From Opitutales bacterium (GTDB lineage Bacteria > Verrucomicrobiota > Verrucomicrobiia > Opitutales > T3Sed10-336): DNA of 41,845 bases. The DNA is taken from the NCBI GenBank assembly GCA_007130045.1, contig SLTG01000007.1, positions 1 to 41,845 on the forward strand, written 5' to 3'. Position numbers and translations under genes: made by a program. Within the stretch, counting starts at the first letter, position 1, and every line of letters begins with the position of its first letter. Positions 33,297 through 40,247 of the stretch are shown here, piece after piece. Below the pieces are notes generated by a model, which was given only the letters and a program-made list of their open reading frames with translations, did not search any database and was not told where the DNA came from.

Positions 33297-34559
33297 TTAT
33301 GGGTCCGTGTCCGGCCTGAAAGCGAGAGGGACCGTGTGGAACGCCCAGACGGCGGCAGCCGCCACCCAGAGAAAAGCCGCTTTGCCCAGGTAGAAGGCGT
33401 ATGCCTCCGGATGGACATCCGCCAGGAAACGGAGGACCAGTGACGCGACGGACAGCGCCAGGACGATCCCGAGAAATTTCACAGGGCCTTTGAGCCGCGC
33501 CCCGAGTCCGGCGTGGCCGAAGATCACGCGGGTCGCCACGATCCAGGTGATCAACCCGATTCCCGTGAGCAGGACGGCGTGGAGGCCGGCCGTACGGAAG
33601 GCGGGGAAAAGGATCATCGCGATACCGCCGAGCGGAACAGAAGCAAGCGCGACCTTGAGCGAAAACGTGAGGAAGCCGGGTTGCTCGGGTTTTTTCCAGA
33701 GCGGAACCATCCTCAGCAGGTACGCGCTTACGCTGACGTAGCGCAGGGCGATCCCCGTGGCTTCGTGCGTCATGTACTCGATCCAGAAGGAGGCGAAGAC
33801 GAGAGCTCCGATCAGGAACGGCGCCATTGCTCCCCGCACCCATTCCGCGTCGGGTGTCGGGCCGCCCGGGAACCGCTGCCTTGGAGGGTAGCCGAGAAGC
33901 CGGGGAAAGAAGAATGCTCCGACTCCCGCGATCATGCAGAGCAACGCTCCCTCGGCGACGAATCCCATGCCCAGGCGGCTCCACGGAATGCCCGCTCCCC
34001 ATCCGCTGCCGCCGAGCAGAAACAGGAGTCCGACCGGAAAATGCGCGAAACCGCAGACGACCAGCGCGAAGGACGGCGGAGGCAGGTCGCTGCGCCTGGG
34101 GAAACGGCGTGCGAGCATCGTCGCGAAACCCGCGAAAAACACCAGGAACGCTCCGTCACCAAAGGCGAGCCAACCGCCGGCGTAGGCGACGCTGCCGGCA
34201 AGGTAAACTCCGAGAAGAGCAGCGGTTTCCGGCCAGCCCAGCGGGCGAACTTCGAGGATGCGGGGCGCGGCGGTTCCGAGAAATCCGACCACAAACGCCC
34301 CGAAAAAACTCATGATCATCATCCGCCCGTGGGTTGGGCCGGGAAAAAGCGGCCATAGACCGTAAAGAAACAAGGGCCACAGGATGACCGCAAAGACTCC
34401 TGCCAGCAGACCCAAAGGAAAGAAGAGACGGAACGGCTCGCCTGGAAGTTCGCTCCAGCGTATCGTTTGGGGACGAAGTTCCTCGTCGGTCGGACCGCCG
34501 TCCGCCGGCACGGGACCCGGAACTCCCGCAGGCGGATCTTGTTTCATGGGTTTTCTCAT
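33297..34559 (-). CDS. nnrS: NnrS family membrane protein
   Basis: 420 residues with about twelve hydrophobic helices. NnrS is a haem- and copper-containing inner-membrane protein linked to denitrification and protection against nitrosative stress. Family features: a Pro-rich cytoplasmic N-terminus, then GEPFRLFFPLGLLAGVFAVILWPLF, GPTHGRMMIMSFFGAFVVGFLGTAAPRI, HFPVGLLFLLGG, FFFPRLLGYPPRQRFPG and TGIGLITWIVATRVIFGHAG with conserved His residues. Start ATG 34559 has an AGGG ribosome site; ATG 34547 is an alternative. It is the third gene downstream of the FNR-type box at 35619-35632, after cupredoxin and azurin, with 66 bases between it and azurin. Confidence 0.88.
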   Translation of the reverse strand: MRKPMKQDPPAGVPGPVPADGGPTDEELRPQTIRWSELPGEPFRLFFPLGLLAGVFAVILWPLFLYGLWPLFPGPTHGRMMIMSFFGAFVVGFLGTAAPRILEVRPLGWPETAALLGVYLAGSVAYAGGWLAFGDGAFLVFFAGFATMLARRFPRRSDLPPPSFALVVCGFAHFPVGLLFLLGGSGWGAGIPWSRLGMGFVAEGALLCMIAGVGAFFFPRLLGYPPRQRFPGGPTPDAEWVRGAMAPFLIGALVFASFWIEYMTHEATGIALRYVSVSAYLLRMVPLWKKPEQPGFLTFSLKVALASVPLGGIAMILFPAFRTAGLHAVLLTGIGLITWIVATRVIFGHAGLGARLKGPVKFLGIVLALSVASLVLRFLADVHPEAYAFYLGKAAFLWVAAAAVWAFHTVPLAFRPDTDP

Positions 34560-34625
34560 TATTACCCTGACGCTGCGGACACCGCGGAAGTTCCGTCCGC
34601 GTGAACGCGTACGCGCGTTCTGACG

Positions 34626-35102
34626 TTATTCCACGTGCATGGTCCCCACCATGCCGGCCGGGGTGTGGTTCGGGAAGGAGCAGACGAAGGGATAGTCGCC
34701 GGCATCCGAGGGCGCGGTGAAGGTCAGGGTTTCCTCTTCGTTGGGGCCGAGGATCCGGGTGGCGGCGATTACGCTGTCTTCCATTTCGGGTGCGATGTAT
34801 TCATTGTCCCTATGCCGTTGCGCGGCGGCCGAGAACGCGTTCGCGTCGGTCCCCTGTTCGAGAATTGCGAGATTGTGACCCATCGCGTCCTTGGGCATGC
34901 GTCCGATGTTGCGGAAAACGACGGTGACTTCGCTTCCCGCCTCGACCGTGAACTCCGTCGGGCTGAACTGCATCAGGTCGTTTCCCGTGATGACGATTTC
35001 GCCGGCTGATCCTCCCTGTTGGGGAGCGTCGCCGCCGCATCCGGCAAGGATTGAAATTCCGGCCAGTACGAGAAGGCCGTTGAGGATTCGATTTTCTTTC
35101 AT
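34626..35102 (-). CDS. Azurin-like cupredoxin lipoprotein
   Basis: 158 residues. The N-terminal lipoprotein signal ends in lipobox ILAGC (Cys22). The mature domain matches azurin: ITGNDLMQFSPTEFTV, VVFRNIGRMPKDAMGHNLAIL (ligand His76), then YPFVCSFPNHTPAGMVGTM with Cys141, His146 and Met151 as type-1 copper ligands. The H-to-M spacing (five) is one longer than in classical azurin (four). It should shuttle electrons at the membrane face. It lies 33 bases after the other cupredoxin and 66 bases before nnrS, so it is the middle gene of a three-gene operon. Confidence 0.93.
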   Translation of the reverse strand: MKENRILNGLLVLAGISILAGCGGDAPQQGGSAGEIVITGNDLMQFSPTEFTVEAGSEVTVVFRNIGRMPKDAMGHNLAILEQGTDANAFSAAAQRHRDNEYIAPEMEDSVIAATRILGPNEEETLTFTAPSDAGDYPFVCSFPNHTPAGMVGTMHVE

Positions 35103-35135
35103 GGGTTACTCTTGCTTGTTTTCGGTTTTCTGTGA

Positions 35136-35582
35136 TCAAAGCTCATTGTGCGCAACGACAGGGGTGTCGTCGATCAGCTTGAATTCACCCGCCATGCCGG
35201 CTTCTACGTGGCCGGGAATCGTGCAGTAATAGCGGTCGTCGGTTTCGGCGACGAACGTGATACCCGTGACCGCGCCGGATTCGACGATGGTGTCGCTTCG
35301 GACCCGGTGCCGGCGAAGCGCGATGTCGTGAACCATCCGTTCGCCGTTGACGATGGTGATCGAGACCGTTTCGCCTTCACGGGCGCGAAGGACGGGATTC
35401 CGTGTCCCGTCGATTTCACCGCCTCGACCGTAATAGCCGGTCATGACCGCAACCAGGGTGAACTCCCTGTCGGATGGTCCGGTCGGCTCGACCGCTGCGT
35501 CGTTCTGGTTGCGGGTGCACGCCACACCGGCCGCCATTGCTGTGGCGACCAGCGCGCCGAATATCAAACGGAATCGTGTCAT
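35136..35582 (-). CDS. Exported cupredoxin-domain protein (nitrite reductase-type copper domain)
   Basis: 148 residues. A hydrophobic export signal (about 5-21) ends in GVAC; the residue at -3 is Gly, so lipidation of Cys22 is possible but not canonical. The remainder is one cupredoxin domain with all type-1 copper ligands: His85 (MVHDIAL), Cys120 (DRYYCTIPGH), His125 and Met130 (VEAGMAGEF). YYCTIPGHVEAGM resembles cupredoxin domains of copper nitrite reductases and related oxidases, standing alone here. It is the first gene after the FNR-type box. The ATG at 35582 lies about two bases from the predicted transcription start and no ribosome site precedes it, so its message is probably leaderless. 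Confidence 0.88.
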   Translation of the reverse strand: MTRFRLIFGALVATAMAAGVACTRNQNDAAVEPTGPSDREFTLVAVMTGYYGRGGEIDGTRNPVLRAREGETVSITIVNGERMVHDIALRRHRVRSDTIVESGAVTGITFVAETDDRYYCTIPGHVEAGMAGEFKLIDDTPVVAHNEL

Positions 35583-35583
35583 T

Positions 35584-35632
35584 GGCGTTCACTCTAGCCG
35601 GGGGCCGGGTGAACGCGTTTGATCTTGATCAA
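35584..35632 (-). promoter_or_regulatory. FNR/DNR-type operator and class II promoter of the cupredoxin-azurin-nnrS operon
   Basis: TTGAT (35619-35623) and ATCAA (35628-35632) are perfect FNR/NnrR-type half-sites around four bases. On the minus strand a -10-like TAGAGT lies at 35596-35591, giving a predicted start at 35584. The box centre (35625.5) is then exactly 41.5 bases upstream, the normal position for direct activation by CRP/FNR-family regulators. The cupredoxin ATG begins two bases further. Nothing else on either strand nearby explains the motif. Confidence 0.75.
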
Positions 35633-35658
35633 AAAAACGAAGAAATTGGATCCGGAAG

Positions 35659-35687
35659 AACCGGGCGCTTCGAATCAGCGCCCGGTT
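35659..35687 (-). terminator. Hairpin at the 3' end of the GspB-like lipoprotein gene
   Basis: A ten-pair perfect stem AACCGGGCGC / GCGCCCGGTT with a nine-base loop includes the stop codon (35675-35677) of the minus-strand gene. A T-run follows only after about 20 bases, on the other side of the stem, so termination may be weak. Confidence 0.45.
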
Positions 35688-36550
35688 GGGAGGAACGATT
35701 TCTCGTATTCAGCACCAGGGCCGTCCGAAAATACGACCCGCCGTGGTTCCACCGCCTTCAGCCTCACCTGGACTCCTTGTCCGATGGCTTCACCTTCTTT
35801 AAGGAGGCGACCGTTGACGATGATTCGATTCCAGCCCGGCGCTATGGCACTGATCGCGAGTTGGTCGATATAACGTCGCGTTTCCGCGTTCTGGCCGGGA
35901 GCGGTAATTCGTGTGAGTTCGGACAAAATCCGTTCCTCCATAGGAATCTCCGGTTCCTTATCCGCGTGTTCGGTCCCGGCGATTTCCTCTTCCGCGAGCG
36001 GCTCGGGTTCCTTTTCGACCGGTGCGGGCGTTCTTTCGCGTTCGTCGTCTCTTGAGGCGACACGAATCGTCACGTCCGGTTCGTCGAATCTGACCGCGAT
36101 CCGATCGGCGACGAGTTGATGGTTGACGAGTTCGATAGGCGAGTTACGTGTGCTGAAAGTGAGCTGCTCGATCGCTTCTTCCTCGTCGTAATTCACTCGG
36201 TACATCAGGACCGTGAAGGTTTCGCCGGGATTGTCCTCCGGTCCGAACGTTTGAGTTCGAGCCTGAATAAGAGAATGTCGCCGGTATCGTCCAAGGTTCT
36301 CTTCGATCTCGGCAAGAGTCTCGATCCAGCGTTCGCGCGGCACACGTTCGTAGAATCTGGGCGAATACAGCGCGGCGGCCTCCTGGTAATCGCGCTGACC
36401 GAGGCGCTCGTACACCTGGTTCGCGTGGGCTTTGGCTTCTTCCGAATAGTCGATGCCGCCTCTGCCGCACGCTCCGAGAAGAAGTAGGATGATAAGAAGG
36501 AAGGGCGCGGACGCTTTCCTTAATAAGTGATTAAATGATTTTGTTTTCAT
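35675..36550 (-). CDS. Lipoprotein with NTF2-like domain and GspB/GspC-like C-terminal domain
   Basis: 291 residues. The lipoprotein signal ends LLLLGAC (Cys28). Residues about 35-165 (YSEEAKAHANQVYERLGQRD, ALYSPRFYERVPRERWIETL) look like an NTF2-like DUF4019-type domain. A linker of charged and Pro residues (about 170-210) follows. Residues about 225-290 (LAISAIAPGWNRIIVNGRLL, then GEAIGQGVQVRLKAVEPRRVVFSDG) match the small beta domain of type II secretion assembly proteins GspB/PulB or GspC. It lies 38 bases after a pseudopilin gene on the same strand, with a GGAGAG ribosome site, so the pair is probably an operon. A role in an envelope assembly is an inference. Confidence 0.75.
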   Translation of the reverse strand: MKTKSFNHLLRKASAPFLLIILLLLGACGRGGIDYSEEAKAHANQVYERLGQRDYQEAAALYSPRFYERVPRERWIETLAEIEENLGRYRRHSLIQARTQTFGPEDNPGETFTVLMYRVNYDEEEAIEQLTFSTRNSPIELVNHQLVADRIAVRFDEPDVTIRVASRDDERERTPAPVEKEPEPLAEEEIAGTEHADKEPEIPMEERILSELTRITAPGQNAETRRYIDQLAISAIAPGWNRIIVNGRLLKEGEAIGQGVQVRLKAVEPRRVVFSDGPGAEYEKSFLPTGR

Positions 36551-36588
36551 GGTAAGGCGTCTCTCCAGGTGACGGAGCAGGTTATGTG

Positions 36589-37119
36589 TTATTCACTCAA
36601 TACCCAAACGATGGTGGTCGAATCGACGAGGTAGAACCTTCCGGTCATGATATCGCCGTTGTCGATTCTCTCCGATATGCTTTGATAGAGAATGTGCTCC
36701 CTGTCGGTTCCGGCATAACGGATTCCGACTCCGGCGTCGTCGTTGTTGTTGTGCCATTTCCATTGACCTCCGACGGCGTTCGTCTGCGCAAAGCTTCCGG
36801 ATCCGATGTATCCATCCATTTCCGGAGGGAGTTCTCCGACAACCGTATCGGAAGGCCAAGTACCGTTGGCGAAATGATAGCTTTCGAACTGCCCGGACAA
36901 TACCCGCAGGTCATTGAGGAATTTGTTTACGTTGGCTTGGTGCCGTATTTTCTGAAATGAGGGAATCGCAAGCGCTGCCAGCAGACCGATGATAACCACC
37001 ACAAGCACGATCTCAATTACCGAGAATCCCGATCGATCCCTTAATCGACGGCTTTCGGGCTTTGAGAAATTTTTTACAATTGGAACGGAATTATGATTGT
37101 TAAAGATGTCCTTGTTCAT
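36589..37119 (-). CDS. Type II secretion pseudopilin (GspG/H-like)
   Basis: 176 residues from ATG 37119, which has an AGGAG ribosome site; a longer frame to 37242 is not supported. The leader is unusually long (about 31 residues, NNHNSVPIVKNFSKPESRRL) before the cleavage site RSG/F and the helix SVIEIVLVVVIIGLLAALAIPSF with Glu5. The soluble part has NDLRVLSGQFESYHFANGTWP and GQWKWHNNNDDAG, similar to verrucomicrobial pseudopilins of unknown role. The lipoprotein gene with the GspB-like end follows 38 bases later. No secretin, ATPase or GspF is nearby. Confidence 0.88.
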   Translation of the reverse strand: MNKDIFNNHNSVPIVKNFSKPESRRLRDRSGFSVIEIVLVVVIIGLLAALAIPSFQKIRHQANVNKFLNDLRVLSGQFESYHFANGTWPSDTVVGELPPEMDGYIGSGSFAQTNAVGGQWKWHNNNDDAGVGIRYAGTDREHILYQSISERIDNGDIMTGRFYLVDSTTIVWVLSE

Positions 37120-37341
37120 AGGGACGTTCTCCTGTGAAAATAAATTGAGAAATACGGTTGGACTCTGTGCACGCGTTCCCGGAAAGCGGAAAACGATGTT
37201 TTCAGCTTCCACTATGGGAGGGAGACACGCTCCTGGATGCACTCCATTAATTAATGAGGAGGCTTACCGACGCACCATACGATTTCCGAAACACAACTGC
37301 GGGGGGAGGAAATTGACGAAATGGATTTCAACGGTTCCATT

Positions 37342-37611
37342 TCAGAAAAGAGCTTGAACGGTTCCCGGGAGGATGGGGGCAATGCGTTCGATGATAAACG
37401 TCATGAACTCAGGTTCATCGCGGTTTGCCGACCAGGAAACGATCTTGATTGTAAGAGCCAGGAAACACGTTAGCGGGAAGAAGACGCGGTTGAACTTGTT
37501 CGAGCCCTTGAAATACATGTAGAAACAAAAGATGAGCAGAATGAAAAGCGCCAGATGTTCGACGATATCCAATACCGTCATATGGGTGAATGGTCTGAGA
37601 AGAATTTCCAT
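37342..37611 (-). CDS. Small hydrophobic protein, two membrane segments
   Basis: 89 residues with two hydrophobic stretches (about 15-35, HLALFILLIFCFYMYFKG, and about 42-60, RVFFPLTCFLALTIKIVSW). The rest is short and polar. Its base composition is lower in GC than most genes here. There is no recognisable family and no ribosome site of note. It is separated from the pseudopilin by 220 bases without features. It may be a real gene, but an intergenic frame is not excluded. Confidence 0.5.
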   Translation of the reverse strand: MEILLRPFTHMTVLDIVEHLALFILLIFCFYMYFKGSNKFNRVFFPLTCFLALTIKIVSWSANRDEPEFMTFIIERIAPILPGTVQALF

Positions 37612-37703
37612 AGCGATTTCGAGTTAGGACCCGTAAGTGTATAGAAAATCGCAACGCAAATCTACCCCCTGGCCTGAAATATGTGTCAAAAAAGGATAAA
37701 ACC

Positions 37704-37732
37704 AAAAACCGCTCGTCGTTGAGGACGAGCGG
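37704..37732 (-). terminator. Rho-independent terminator of the porin gene
   Basis: On the minus strand the stem CCGCTCGTC / GACGAGCGG (nine pairs) is followed by TTTTTGG and later more T. It lies about 60 bases after the porin stop at 37792. Confidence 0.8.
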
Positions 37733-37791
37733 CTTAACCCTATGAAGCAGAGCCTTGCGGCGGTGGCATTGCCCCGGTCGTTCGGACCGGG

Positions 37792-38973
37792 TTAAAACAG
37801 CACGCGCCAGGCGCCGTAAACGGTGGTGGCCTTGAGGTCGCCGTCGGCGGTGTCGTCGAGTTGCGAGAGCTCGACGCCTCCCATGACCTTGTTGGCGTCG
37901 CCCGCGAAGTAGTAATTGGCGCCGGCGTAGATCGCCCGGTAGGTGTCGCCCCTGTCGTTGTCCAGTCCCGGCGCCTGGCGGGCGTAACGGCTCGCTGCCC
38001 GGAGTCCGAAGTCATCGTCGGAGTACGCTTCCTCGTAGCGCAACACACCCTGGATCTTGTCGGTGAAGTACAAGGACGGCATGATGTACCAGCCGTAGGT
38101 GTTGTCCTCGGCCCGGTCCTCGACCGTGATGAACTCGGTCCGGAGATCGAAAGGGCCGCGGACGTAGTGTCCGCTGACGCTGATGCCGTTTTTGAATGCG
38201 CCGCCGAAGTTGCCGCCGCCGTCATCCGAGGCGATGAAGTCGGCCCGGAAGTCGAGATCCTGTCCGTTGCCGATAAGGTCTCCCAAATTCACACCCGCGC
38301 TCAGGTTGTAGAGGTGGCGGGCGGGCTCTCCGGCTGGATTCATGTTGGCGCGATCCGTGTAAACGCCGGCCCCATAGGAAAAGCGGTCCTGGGAGCCGTC
38401 AATCGCAACGCCCAGTTGCGCGCCGGGCGCCACGGTGTTGTTGATGAGGGTGCGTTCCACGGTCAGAATGCTGGCCGATGAGGTAATTTCCTCGAATCCG
38501 AAGGTCGGTTTATCGAACCCCACCTTGATATGCGCCGCGTCGTGTTCCCGCCACTGCAGAAAAGCCGAGCGCATGGAAAAGCCGTTCGGCAAGAGGTTCG
38601 CTTCCAATTGAGCGCGCACATTTTGCAGGAGGTGCCCGCGCGCGCCGAGACGGACGCGACGCAACTCCAGGGTGCTGTAGTCCTCGCTGATTTCGTCGTT
38701 GCTGACATTGGTGTACCCGAACTGCGTTTGAATGCGTCCGCGAATCCGGAAGTCACGGAAGTTCGTGCCGGCGGGTTCGACCGTCGGGCGGGAGCGCGCC
38801 ATTTGTTCGCGGAGGTCGCGGGCCTGTTCTTCCGTCAGGGCGTTATTCTCGACCAGTGCGTCGATCAGGCCGGGCATTCCCTGAAGCTGAGCCGCGTTTG
38901 CGAATAGCAGCGCGGCCGTCAGGAGGAGGCGCCAGCGATATTTTATTATCGTATTTATTTTGAAGGGATTCAT
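37792..38973 (-). CDS. OprP/OprO-like phosphate-selective porin
   Basis: 393 residues. A signal peptide of about 30 residues (RWRLLLTAALLFANAAQL) precedes a short coiled-coil part (IDALVENNALTEEQARDLREQMARS) and then a beta-barrel: alternating hydrophobic/polar strands with many Tyr, Gly, Asp and Asn, for example FRIRGRIQTQFGYTNVS, LELRRVRLGARGHLLQNVRAQLEANL and the ending TTVYGAWRVLF with terminal Phe. This is the phosphate-selective porin O/P family pattern. It faces phoB head to head across 297 bases with Pho boxes in both directions, which supports anion or phosphate uptake. A terminator follows the gene. Confidence 0.88.
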   Translation of the reverse strand: MNPFKINTIIKYRWRLLLTAALLFANAAQLQGMPGLIDALVENNALTEEQARDLREQMARSRPTVEPAGTNFRDFRIRGRIQTQFGYTNVSNDEISEDYSTLELRRVRLGARGHLLQNVRAQLEANLLPNGFSMRSAFLQWREHDAAHIKVGFDKPTFGFEEITSSASILTVERTLINNTVAPGAQLGVAIDGSQDRFSYGAGVYTDRANMNPAGEPARHLYNLSAGVNLGDLIGNGQDLDFRADFIASDDGGGNFGGAFKNGISVSGHYVRGPFDLRTEFITVEDRAEDNTYGWYIMPSLYFTDKIQGVLRYEEAYSDDDFGLRAASRYARQAPGLDNDRGDTYRAIYAGANYYFAGDANKVMGGVELSQLDDTADGDLKATTVYGAWRVLF

Positions 38974-39069
38974 CGTTTGGAACTGATATTGTGGTTGTAT
39001 GACTTTGACGCACGCGTCGTGCGATCCATCGTTTATAGATCTGAAGTGTTACTGTTGTGTTGGCGCGTC

Positions 39070-39086
39070 GTGACGGTCATGTGACA
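39070..39086 (-). promoter_or_regulatory. Candidate Pho box facing the porin gene
   Basis: On the minus strand TGTCAC (39086-39081) and CGTCAC (39075-39070) recur with an 11-base period, the spacing of PhoB half-sites. TATAAA (39037-39032) downstream is a possible -10. The site is about 100 bases before the porin start codon. Confidence 0.5.
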
Positions 39087-39139
39087 AATCGGGCGGACGT
39101 TTTTCTCTCGGATCCATTCCTGCCGCAATCCTTCGAGAA

Positions 39140-39161
39140 TGTCACCAATCTGTAACACGCG
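39140..39161 (+). promoter_or_regulatory. Candidate Pho box facing phoB
   Basis: Two 11-base units, TGTCACCAATC and TGTAACACGCG, start at 39140 and 39151. They match the direct-repeat form of PhoB sites. TAGAAT at 39178-39183 is a good -10 for phoB, about 16 bases after the second unit. This suggests autoregulation. Confidence 0.5.
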
Positions 39162-39270
39162 GAAATCCTTCTTATGGTAGAATATAGCGAATCGATAAAA
39201 TGGTATTAGGAGAACACATAAGCCAAGGCCGGGAAATCTAACCACCGGTCAGCCGGAAACCGGAGTGACT

Positions 39271-39969
39271 ATGAGTGAGGAAAAGCCCTTTAAGGTTCTT
39301 ATTGTCGATGACGAAAAGGACGTGACGGAGTTGGTCAGTTATCACCTTATCGCGAAGGGGTATCAGTTGAGGGCGTTGAACGATCCCCACCTGGTTTTGG
39401 AGGAATGCCGGCGGTTTTCTCCGGACATTGTGATTCTTGATGTTATGATGCCGGATCTGAGCGGGATTCTGCTTTGTCGCTTGATGCGGGCGGATCACAA
39501 GCTGAAGGAAACGCCGATTCTGTTCCTGACCGCGAAGACGGCCGAGGGGGATCGTATCGCGGGACTCGAAGCGGGCGGCGACGACTACATCTGCAAACCT
39601 TTCAGTCCGCGGGAACTCGTTCTGCGGGTGCAGGGCTTTCTGCGGCGTTCGGCCAAGCGCGGGGACTCGGTCGTCCGGCCTTTGGCGGCGGGGAGGATTG
39701 TAGTGGATGTCGACCGTTACGAAGTGACGGTGGCGGGCCGGCCGTTGGAGCTGACCGCGACCGAGTTCCGGCTCCTCAGTCTGCTGGTGGAGCGAAAAGG
39801 ACGAGTGCAAAGCCGGGAACAACTCCTCGCCAATGTGTGGAACTACGACGAGGAAATGGAAACCCGAACCGTGGATACCCATATCCGGCGCATACGCGAG
39901 AAACTCGGCGAGGACGCCTCCATTATCGATACGGTGAGGGGGGTCGGGTACCGCGTTGTCGAGAGTTGA
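39271..39969 (+). CDS. phoB: PhoB-like OmpR-family response regulator
   Basis: 232 residues from ATG 39271, which has a CGGAG ribosome site five bases upstream; a GTG at 39265 is two codons earlier. The receiver domain (1-120) has acidic pocket D13 D14, phosphoacceptor D57 (VILDVMMPDLSG), T88 and K109 (CKPFSPREL). The C-terminal winged helix (about 135-230) shows LTATEFRLLSLLVERKGRVQSREQLLANVW and TVDTHIRRIREKLGED, ending RGVGYRVVES, typical of OmpR/PhoB proteins. It binds DNA to activate phosphate-starvation genes in the best-known members. It lies between an OprP-like porin and a PhoR-like kinase, supporting this role. Confidence 0.9.
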   Translation: MSEEKPFKVLIVDDEKDVTELVSYHLIAKGYQLRALNDPHLVLEECRRFSPDIVILDVMMPDLSGILLCRLMRADHKLKETPILFLTAKTAEGDRIAGLEAGGDDYICKPFSPRELVLRVQGFLRRSAKRGDSVVRPLAAGRIVVDVDRYEVTVAGRPLELTATEFRLLSLLVERKGRVQSREQLLANVWNYDEEMETRTVDTHIRRIREKLGEDASIIDTVRGVGYRVVES

Positions 39970-40064
39970 CGTGGCGGCGGACGCTCCTCTGATCACTCCG
40001 TGCGGAGATTTTTCGGGGAAGAGTATCTCCCTTTTAGCGCGAATACAGCTCGGTTAAGCAAAAA

Positions 40065-40160
40065 GTAGAACACGCTTCCAGCGTGTTGACTCAGGCATCT
40101 ATACATTATGCGAAGTTTCGTGCCTGCCGGGAGAAGCCTAAGCTACATCGATCCAGGGCC
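40065..40160. repeat. Palindromic repeat element copy A, upstream of the kinase gene
   Basis: AACACGC TTCCA GCGTGTT (40069-40087) is a hairpin, followed by GACTCAGGC, about 35 unrelated bases and GAAGCCTAAGCTACATCG ATCCAG (40133-40155). The outer parts recur at 41570-41614, where CTCAGGCTGG directly meets GAAGCCTAAG. So copy A is the same element with an internal insertion. Confidence 0.8.
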
Positions 40161-40247
40161 ATTCCGTTTAGCGGTGATCGCCGCGAGTATCGACTTGTAA
40201 ACCTCGCCCAAAAACCCGGGTTTGTGGGGAAGCGGTATTTCTGCTAA

